From NCBI GenBank assembly GCA_017466495.1, contig JAFTUB010000122.1, positions 1-39,345 on the forward strand: a DNA stretch of 39,345 bases, given 5' to 3'. Of the stretch, positions 33,673-39,345 are shown piece after piece. The notes under the pieces are model-generated. The model did no database searches, was not told the origin of the DNA, and saw only the letters and a program-made list of their open reading frames with translations. The position numbers and the translations under genes were made by a program. Each line of letters opens with the position of its first letter. The first letter of the stretch is position 1. Source of the DNA: Clostridia bacterium. GTDB taxonomy: Bacteria > Bacillota > Clostridia > Oscillospirales > CAG-272.

Positions 33673-35492
33673 AAAAACGCAACGAAACCAAGCACGTCTC
33701 CCTGCGCTGGTTCGGCCTGCCGCGGGTATTCCCTTATCTGAGGGCCTACCGCTTCTGCTACCCCATCATGATCATCATGGCCCTGTGCGGCACGGTGGCC
33801 GATATCTGCTTACCCCTGTTCCAGCGGTATGCGCTTGACCATTTCATCGGCCGGGGTGTGCTGGACACCCTCGGGATTTTCATTCTCTGCTATGTGCTGA
33901 CGCTTTTGTTCCAGCTGACGGTGAACTTTATCTCGACCTACATCGGCAGCTGTGTGGAGATGTGGGTGGGCCGCGATCTGCGGCAGTCGGCCTTCAACCA
34001 TCTGCAGACCCTGTCCTTCTCCTTCTTCAATCAGAACAGCGTGGGCTATCTCCACGCCCGGGTCATGAGCGACACCTCCCGCATCGGCGAGACGGTGTCC
34101 TGGATTGTGCTGGACTGCGTGTGGAACATTTCCTATTTGGTGGGCGCCTGTGTGATCATGCTCTGCCTGAACTGGAAGCTGGCGCTCCCCGTGATGGCCA
34201 TTGTGCCGGTGACGGTGCTGCTCATTGCTTTCTTCCAGAAGAAGCTGACCGCCCTCAACCGTCGCATCCGCGAGCTGAACTCTACCATCACCTCCAACTT
34301 CAACGAGGGCATCACCGGGGCAAAGACCATTAAGTCCTTAGTGGTGGAGGACAAGATCGAGGCCGATTTCCGGGTGGATACCGCGCAGATGAAGCGCACC
34401 TCAGTGCACGCTACCCATTACCGCGCCCTGTTCGGATCCACCATTACCTTCGCTTCGGCGCTGGCACTGGCACTTGTTCTGCGTCAGGGCGGTGCTCTGA
34501 CCATGGAAGGGGCCATTGAGCTGGGCACGCTGTCGGTGTTTATGTCCTACGCCCTTGGGATGATGGAGCCCATTCGCTGGATCGTCAACGCCTTCTCCAA
34601 TCTGGTGGCGGTGCAGGTCAACATTGAGCGTCTGGTGGGGCTGCTGGAAACCGAATCGGATGTAGCCGACTCGGCAGAGGTGGTCGCCCGCTATGGGGAT
34701 ACCTTCAATCCCAAGACCGAGAACTGGGAGGAGCTGGAGGGCGAGATCGTCTTCCGGGATGTGACCTTCCGCTATCCCGACGGGGATGTGGATATTCTCG
34801 AGCATTTTGATCTGACCATTCCCCGGGGCAGCAGTGTTGCCATTGTGGGAGAGACCGGGGCGGGTAAGTCTACGCTGGTGAACCTGGTCTGCCGCTTCTT
34901 TGAACCCACCTCGGGGCAGATTCTCATTGACGGGCGGGATGCCAGGGAGCGTTCCCAGCTGTGGCTGCACCGATCCATCGGTTATGTGCTGCAGACACCG
35001 CATCTCTTCTCGGGGACGGTTCGGGAAAACCTTTGCTACGGCAAGCCCGATGCCACCGACGAGGAGATCATGGCGGCCCTCCGAAGCGTTTCCGCCGATG
35101 CTGTGGTGGAGCGCATGGAGAACGGTCTGGACAGCCAGGTGGGCGAGGGGGGAAGTATGCTTTCCACCGGAGAGAAGCAGCTGCTTTCCTTTGCCCGCGC
35201 GCTGTTGGCCGATCCCCGCATCCTGGTGCTGGACGAGGCCACCGCTTCGGTGGACACCATGACCGAGCAGAAGATCCAGCGCGCCATTGAGCAGATCGTG
35301 TCGGGGCGCACGTCTCTGATGATCGCTCACCGCCTTTCCACCATCCGACGCGCCGACATGATCCTGGTGGTGGACGACGGACGCATTGTAGAGCGGGGCA
35401 CCCACGAGGAGCTGCTGGCTCTGCGGGGGGCTTACTACAACCTCTATACCCGGCAGTACGAGGAAGAAGCATCCAGCAAACGGCTGGGCTGA
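33669..35492 (+). CDS. Heterodimeric ABC exporter subunit 2 (catalytic Walker B, degenerate signature)
   Basis: The 607-residue partner has Walker A GETGAGKST (K400) and a canonical Walker B, ILVLDEATASVD, with Glu523. Its signature is altered to LSTGEKQ (498-504). The degenerate site of the dimer therefore combines subunit 1 Walker B and subunit 2 signature, and the working site combines the two canonical motifs. This complementary pattern confirms that the two work as a heterodimer. Its ATG overlaps the stop of subunit 1 by four bases. A terminator follows. Confidence 0.94.
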   Translation: MKKRNETKHVSLRWFGLPRVFPYLRAYRFCYPIMIIMALCGTVADICLPLFQRYALDHFIGRGVLDTLGIFILCYVLTLLFQLTVNFISTYIGSCVEMWVGRDLRQSAFNHLQTLSFSFFNQNSVGYLHARVMSDTSRIGETVSWIVLDCVWNISYLVGACVIMLCLNWKLALPVMAIVPVTVLLIAFFQKKLTALNRRIRELNSTITSNFNEGITGAKTIKSLVVEDKIEADFRVDTAQMKRTSVHATHYRALFGSTITFASALALALVLRQGGALTMEGAIELGTLSVFMSYALGMMEPIRWIVNAFSNLVAVQVNIERLVGLLETESDVADSAEVVARYGDTFNPKTENWEELEGEIVFRDVTFRYPDGDVDILEHFDLTIPRGSSVAIVGETGAGKSTLVNLVCRFFEPTSGQILIDGRDARERSQLWLHRSIGYVLQTPHLFSGTVRENLCYGKPDATDEEIMAALRSVSADAVVERMENGLDSQVGEGGSMLSTGEKQLLSFARALLADPRILVLDEATASVDTMTEQKIQRAIEQIVSGRTSLMIAHRLSTIRRADMILVVDDGRIVERGTHEELLALRGAYYNLYTRQYEEEASSKRLG

Positions 35493-35516
35493 GTTCTTCC
35501 GCGAAAAGACAATAAA

Positions 35517-35549
35517 AGAAGGGCTTCCACGGTGTGGAAGCCCTTTTTG
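35517..35549. terminator. Bidirectional terminator after the ABC exporter operon
   Basis: A 10-bp GGGCTTCCAC stem with a three-base loop, extended by A-T pairs, is followed by TTTTT. It separates convergent genes. Confidence 0.9.
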
Positions 35550-35557
35550 CGTGGGGG

Positions 35558-36733
35558 TTAGATCTCGGGGATCTCGATGGCGATCTCGCGGCCCAGCGCG
35601 GCGGATTTTGCGATGCCGTCCAGGATTGCCTGGTTGTACAGGATCTGGTCCGAGGGAACGGGAGCCTTGGTGCCGTTCTTGCAGGCGTCAAGGAAGGAGC
35701 GGATCTTGCGGTCGAAGAGGGAGGGACCCTTGGAGGTGATGATCGGGATCTCGGTGCAGACCTGAGAGCCGGCGATCTCGTGATAGACCTTCATGGGGCC
35801 GCCCACGGTGCCGTTCCAGCACTCGGGGGAGGGGATGCGCAGACCGCCCTTGGTGCCGAGGATGAGGGTGTCCCCTGCGGTGTCCATGTTCATGGCCCAG
35901 GAGATGCGGAAGTCCACGACGATGTCGCCCTCAAGGCGGATAAATGCGGCGGCGAAGTCATCCACGCCGAACTTGGCGGCGTACTCGGGATGGCCGGTCT
36001 TGACATAATTGCAGTAGTTGGGATCGGTGCCGAAGAAGGCGGATTTGTAGCCCGATACCGTGAGAGGCTTGGGATAGCCGATGGCATTGAGCACCATATC
36101 CAGGGAGTAGCAGCCGATGTCGGCCAGGGCGCCCAGGCCTGCGGTTTCATCTTCAATGAAGGTGGTACCGAAGGGGGTGGGAATGCCGCGGCGGCGGCCG
36201 CCGCCGGTCTGGATGTAGTATATCTTACCCAGCTCGCCCGACTCCACGATCTCCTTGATCTTCTGCATATTGGCATCCAGGCGGGGCTGGAAGCCGATGG
36301 AAAGGACCTTGCCGCTGGCACGCTCGGCACGCATGACCTCGATGGCCTCCTCGGTGGTGACGGTAAAGGGCTTTTCCAGGAGGACATTGACTCCCTTGTT
36401 CAGGGCGTAGATGGCGGGGGCGGCGTGCTGACGGTTATAGGTGCAGACGCTGACGGCATCCAGCTGCAGGCTTTCGTCGTCCAGCATTTCCTTGTGGGAG
36501 GCGTAATCGGTCTTCACGCCCTCAACGCCGTGTTTTGCGAAGAACGCGGCGGCCTTGCCGGGGATGAGGTCGGCACCTGCCACGATTTCCACGTCGGGCT
36601 GGTTGAGGTAGGACTTGATATGTGCGTCGGCAATCCATCCGGTGCCGATGATACCGATGCGCATCTTGCGGTTGGTATCAATAACGGTTTTGCGCTGATC
36701 TTCCTTGAAAGCGTCCAGAATGTTGTCTGCCAT
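35558..36733 (-). CDS. Gfo/Idh/MocA-family oxidoreductase
   Basis: The 391-residue protein has an N-terminal extension of about 24 residues, then the Rossmann motif GIIGTGWIADAH. The canonical EKP motif follows (NVLLEKPFTVT), and then the C-terminal domain with the ALADIGCYSLDMVL helix. It probably oxidises or reduces a sugar or cyclitol with NAD(P). The start ATG 36733 follows AAAGGAG; a longer frame upstream is not supported. It is 32 bases after a TIM-barrel sugar isomerase gene, the usual pairing in sugar-derivative catabolism. Confidence 0.93.
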   Translation of the reverse strand: MADNILDAFKEDQRKTVIDTNRKMRIGIIGTGWIADAHIKSYLNQPDVEIVAGADLIPGKAAAFFAKHGVEGVKTDYASHKEMLDDESLQLDAVSVCTYNRQHAAPAIYALNKGVNVLLEKPFTVTTEEAIEVMRAERASGKVLSIGFQPRLDANMQKIKEIVESGELGKIYYIQTGGGRRRGIPTPFGTTFIEDETAGLGALADIGCYSLDMVLNAIGYPKPLTVSGYKSAFFGTDPNYCNYVKTGHPEYAAKFGVDDFAAAFIRLEGDIVVDFRISWAMNMDTAGDTLILGTKGGLRIPSPECWNGTVGGPMKVYHEIAGSQVCTEIPIITSKGPSLFDRKIRSFLDACKNGTKAPVPSDQILYNQAILDGIAKSAALGREIAIEIPEI

Positions 36734-36765
36734 AATTGTTCTCCTTTTGTGTGATAGATTCAAAT

Positions 36766-37545
36766 TTACCAGTCAAAGCTGCGCAGGTAATTGATGCTCA
36801 TTTCAATGGACTCCAGGGCTGTCTTGCCCATGGAGGGGCGATCCTGCTCCACCACGACCCAGGCAGCGCCTGCATCGCGGGATGCGGCGAGGATGGCGGG
36901 GAAGTCCTGCTTGCCGTAGCCTACGGGGCGGAATGCAAAGGCATCCTCGCTGTCCTTGGGGGCACCGCGGCGGCCGACAAAATCCTTGAGGTGGACGATG
37001 GGGGCGCGGCCGGTGTACTTGCGGACGTAGGCGGCGGGGTCTTCCCCTGCGGCCTTGACCCAGCAGGTGTCGATCTGCGTTTCCACGGCGGGGATGAGGC
37101 GATAGAGCTGATCCAGGCCGTACTCGCCCTCCTCCAGGCGGATAAATTCAAAGTCATGGTTATGATAGAGGAGCTGAATGCCCTGTGCGCGGCATTCCTC
37201 GGCGATCATTTTGATGTCCTCCACGGTGTTCGGCCAGCCTGCCGAGCCGGGGCGGAGATCCTCACCCAGATGGGGGATGGCGATGTAGGGACAGCCGATG
37301 GTGGCGTATTGAGCAACAGTACCCCGGGGATCGTCCTTGAGCAGACCGATGCCGACGTGTGCGGAGATGGGGGTGAGGCCAAGCTCACGGCACCAGCTGC
37401 CGATGAGGGCGGGATCGTGGTCATAGAGTCCTGCGAACTCCACGCCGTCGTAGCCCATGGCTTTGATCTTTTCCAGGGTGCCCCGCAGGTCAGCCTTGGC
37501 ATCGTCGCGGACGGAATAAACTTGTACAGCAATCGGGAGTGCCAT
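36766..37545 (-). CDS. Sugar phosphate isomerase/epimerase (xylose-isomerase-like TIM barrel)
   Basis: The 259-residue protein begins with a strand and the SVRDDAKADL motif. It continues with GYDGVEFAG, LYHNHDFEF and DTCWVKAAG, the metal-binding Glu, His and Asp residues typical of this family (IolE/IolI-like). GGAGGT precedes the ATG by eight bases; the 28-residue longer frame runs into the promoter. It forms an operon with the downstream oxidoreductase. The substrate is unknown; inositol-type or 3-keto sugar catabolism is plausible. Confidence 0.92.
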   Translation of the reverse strand: MALPIAVQVYSVRDDAKADLRGTLEKIKAMGYDGVEFAGLYDHDPALIGSWCRELGLTPISAHVGIGLLKDDPRGTVAQYATIGCPYIAIPHLGEDLRPGSAGWPNTVEDIKMIAEECRAQGIQLLYHNHDFEFIRLEEGEYGLDQLYRLIPAVETQIDTCWVKAAGEDPAAYVRKYTGRAPIVHLKDFVGRRGAPKDSEDAFAFRPVGYGKQDFPAILAASRDAGAAWVVVEQDRPSMGKTALESIEMSINYLRSFDW

Positions 37546-37600
37546 AATCGGATACCTCCGTAAATTGGATTCGACATAATATGGTGATGTCTGTACTGTT

Positions 37601-37629
37601 ATTATAGGACATTTCTTGATGCATTTCAA
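37601..37629 (-). promoter_or_regulatory. Promoter of the isomerase-oxidoreductase operon
   Basis: On the minus strand TTGAAA (37629-37624) and TATAAT (37606-37601) are 17 bases apart, 56 bases from the ATG. Confidence 0.75.
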
Positions 37630-37683
37630 GTCAAAACGCCAAAGTTTTCAGACAAATATTGCTCTATTGGAGGGGGTGGTGAC

Positions 37684-37719
37684 AAAAAGGCTGTGGAGCT
37701 GTGCAACGCACAGCTCCAC
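37684..37719 (-). terminator. Terminator of the PadR-DUF1700/DUF4097 operon
   Basis: On the minus strand a 12-bp perfect stem (37719-37708 with 37704-37693) with a three-base loop is followed by AGCC and TTTTT. Confidence 0.9.
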
Positions 37720-37733
37720 CGCACAAGGAGAGG

Positions 37734-38807
37734 TCACTGCTCTCCGGCAAAGGTGATGTTCAGTTTTCCGTTGAAGGTTTTTGCATTGAGGGAGCGCGAG
37801 GCACCGGCTGTCTGCACAGAACGGACAGCGGTGGATGTGACGGTGCTGATGCCGTAGTCGGCGGCGGTGCCGGGCAGGATGGCGTTGATCCCGGCGTTGA
37901 AGGTGGAGAGGGTCACGTGCTGCACATCGGCGTTCTCCAGGGAGATCTTGCCGTTGGAGGTGGTGAGGGTGACGGTGGGGACAGTAAGATGCTCGGCGAT
38001 AATTTTGCCGTTGGCGGTGGAGGCATCCAGAGAATCGGCGGTGATGTGCTCAGCGGCGAGAGAGCCGTTGGTTGTTTTCAGCTGTATTTCCCCGGCGGTG
38101 AGATGCGCAGCCCGCAGAGACGCGTTGGCGGTCTTGACGGTGAGCTTTTTCGCGGTGATATGTTCCGCCTTGGCAGGGGAATTGCAGGTTTTGACGGTGA
38201 GGTCATCCGCCGTAAGGTTGGCCAAAAGGATGGAGGAATTTTGGGTGTGGAAGAGGGCATCGGCACAGGAAATGTCGGCGGCTCGGATGGGGGCGTTGCT
38301 TGTCTGGATTTCCATGGCGGGAAGATAACCATGGGGGAGATAAAGTCGGGTTGGCTTGCGGTTTTGGATGTGTATGCCGAAAAAGCGCGGGATCTCCCGG
38401 GCCGTATAGGTGAAGCAGTTGGCATCGCAGGACACGGTGACTTCGGTGAAGCGGGTGATGCTGTACTCCACCCACAGGCGGCCGTCGGGGGAGGGAAGGA
38501 TCTCCACGCCGCAATTTTTCTCGGTGAGGCGGATGCGGGGCGGGAGGTGCGCGGCGGTGAAGGTGCGGCGCTCGGTGTGGGAAGCGGTTTCGGGCGCTTC
38601 CTCCTGCGGGGCAGCGGTTTCCGCTTGCAGGGAATCAAAGGCTTCTCTGAAATCCCCCAAAGCGGCCACGGCTTCAGCCTCGGTCATGCCTTCCTCGGTG
38701 AGATCCTCGAACTGCTCGGTGAAGTAGCGGAAAATATCCTCCCGGGTATCTTGGGGAAGGTGGGTAATGGCTTGTTCCAGCTGGGTAAAAAATTCAACTT
38801 TGGTCAT
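37734..38807 (-). CDS. DUF1700-like plus DUF4097 beta-helix protein
   Basis: The 357-residue protein starts with a DUF1700-like helical domain (residues about 1-65, FFTQLEQAITHLP and EAVAALGDF). A charged linker follows, and then a DUF4097 beta-helix made of strands repeating about every 20 residues: AEHITADSLDAST, AEHLTVPTVTLTT and similar. There is no obvious signal peptide or membrane helix, so it is presumably cytoplasmic or a membrane-side sensor. The two domains are usually encoded by separate genes, here fused. The ATG overlaps the TGA of the PadR gene by four bases. Confidence 0.85.
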   Translation of the reverse strand: MTKVEFFTQLEQAITHLPQDTREDIFRYFTEQFEDLTEEGMTEAEAVAALGDFREAFDSLQAETAAPQEEAPETASHTERRTFTAAHLPPRIRLTEKNCGVEILPSPDGRLWVEYSITRFTEVTVSCDANCFTYTAREIPRFFGIHIQNRKPTRLYLPHGYLPAMEIQTSNAPIRAADISCADALFHTQNSSILLANLTADDLTVKTCNSPAKAEHITAKKLTVKTANASLRAAHLTAGEIQLKTTNGSLAAEHITADSLDASTANGKIIAEHLTVPTVTLTTSNGKISLENADVQHVTLSTFNAGINAILPGTAADYGISTVTSTAVRSVQTAGASRSLNAKTFNGKLNITFAGEQ

Positions 38808-39145
38808 AACGGTAAGCTCCCTTCATTGGCGGTGTTGGGGACGGTACTTTTGATGTAGGCACAGACGGCCATGGCCTGCTCCCATTCGGCGAGAAATTCT
38901 CTTACGCGGGCGCGGCCCGAATCGGTGATGGCGTAATAGCGGCGGAGGCGGTGGTTATGCTCCTCGGTATACACCCGCAGACATCCTGCCGTTTCCAGGC
39001 GGCGGAGAATGGGGTAGAGGGTGGACTCGGTGATGGGAATGCGGGGAGAAACGGCACGGACAATACGGTAGCCGTAGGAATCCCCCTCCTGCAGGACGGC
39101 AAGCACACAGCATTCCAGCAATGCGCGGCGCAGTTGGGCATCCAT
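38804..39145 (-). CDS. PadR-family transcriptional regulator
   Basis: The 113-residue protein has the PadR winged helix, with QEGDSYGYRIVRAVSP and ITESTLYPILRRLETAG, and a short C-terminal dimerisation helix. The start ATG 39145 follows AAGGAG by nine bases. It is first in the operon behind a perfect promoter and overlaps the next gene by ATGA. PadR proteins commonly repress their own operon; AT-rich half-repeats around the -10 box could be the operator. Confidence 0.95.
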   Translation of the reverse strand: MDAQLRRALLECCVLAVLQEGDSYGYRIVRAVSPRIPITESTLYPILRRLETAGCLRVYTEEHNHRLRRYYAITDSGRARVREFLAEWEQAMAVCAYIKSTVPNTANEGSLPL

Positions 39146-39176
39146 AATCTTGACTCCTTCCTGTTGGTGTGACAAT

Positions 39177-39205
39177 ATTATATCACGCATAGTATTATTT
39201 GTCAA
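39177..39205 (-). promoter_or_regulatory. Perfect consensus promoter of the PadR operon
   Basis: On the minus strand TTGACA (39205-39200) and TATAAT (39182-39177) are exactly 17 bases apart. Confidence 0.92.
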
Positions 39206-39225
39206 GGGGTGTTTGGTATATTTTC

Positions 39226-39270
39226 AAAATCCAAGAGGGGTGCCGCGTTCATGTGCGGCACCCCTCTTGG
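39226..39270 (-). terminator. Terminator of the gene at the right edge
   Basis: A 16-bp perfect stem (39270-39255 with 39246-39231) with an 8-base loop is followed on the minus strand by ATTTTG. It lies 15 bases past the stop codon at 39285. Confidence 0.85.
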
Positions 39271-39284
39271 ATTGATAGGATGGC

Positions 39285-39345
39285 TTATTTTTTCCTGCGG
39301 CAGAGCAGAAAGATCCCGCCGGCCAGCAGGAGCAGACCCAGCAGA
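39285..39345 (-). CDS. C-terminal end of a membrane- or wall-anchored protein
   Basis: Only the last 19 residues are in the window: LLGLLLLAGGIFLLCRRKK then TAA. A hydrophobic helix with a CRRKK tail is what a cell-wall sorting signal or a C-terminal transmembrane anchor looks like. The LPXTG motif, if any, would be beyond the edge. Nothing can be said of the rest. Confidence 0.6.
   Translation of the reverse strand, partial: LLGLLLLAGGIFLLCRRKK

Overview
The window reads as chromosomal DNA from a GC-rich member of the Clostridia (Firmicutes), most likely a gut-type Oscillospirales relative. The reasons are sigma-A-type promoters (TTGACA, 17 bp, TATAAT), strong AGGAGG ribosome sites, a glmS ribozyme upstream of glmS, the L33-SecE-NusG-L11-L1 block, and families typical of that group: DUF4317, DUF4358/MBOAT/DHHW, Cthe_2159-like beta-helix lipoproteins and the PadR-DUF1700/DUF4097 pair. 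This placement is inference; there is no rRNA in the window.

Layout. 1-446 is the end of a chromate-transporter-type gene. 497-3928 (minus) is a three-gene overlapping operon of a small membrane protein and two MutS-family ATPase paralogues. 4153-6422 (plus) is a Gfo/Idh/MocA oxidoreductase, a free-methionine-R-sulfoxide reductase and a GNAT acetyltransferase. 6539-9337 holds a small membrane protein, a PlsC-like acyltransferase carrying a zinc ribbon, and a divergent LysR regulator. 9525-12654 is a DUF4358 lipoprotein, MBOAT O-acyltransferase and DHHW protein module, probably for acylating an exported polymer. 12862-16988 is an amino-sugar operon: a GlmU-like acetyltransferase domain protein, glmM, a glmS ribozyme and glmS. 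17081-19695 is a calcium-type P-ATPase broken by a one-base frameshift. 19757-20902 is an XRE-TPR regulator.

21076-23318 (minus) is rpmG-secE-nusG-rplK-rplA, ending in a terminator with no rplJ-rplL behind it; a YmdB phosphodiesterase gene lies upstream on the same strand. Divergent from it is tRNA-Trp. Immediately after the tRNA terminator comes a visibly AT-richer insert (about 24.6-27.05 kb). It contains an array of seven short hairpins in two opposed orientations, a four-helix-bundle (S23/Avd-like) gene, a small protein that may have an ADP-ribosyltransferase fold, an unrecognised small protein and a beta-propeller-like protein. This is the best candidate in the window for an uncharacterised element.

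The right part has a surface module (Cthe_2159-like lipoprotein, NAGPA-domain phosphodiester glycosidase, small membrane protein), a DUF4317 gene interrupted by an in-frame TAG, a heterodimeric ABC exporter with one degenerate ATP site, a sugar-isomerase plus Gfo/Idh catabolic operon, a PadR plus DUF1700-DUF4097 envelope-response operon, and the last codons of a membrane- or wall-anchored protein at the right edge. Two coding genes are interrupted (P-ATPase frameshift, DUF4317 amber), so either recent decay or sequence error should be kept in mind.
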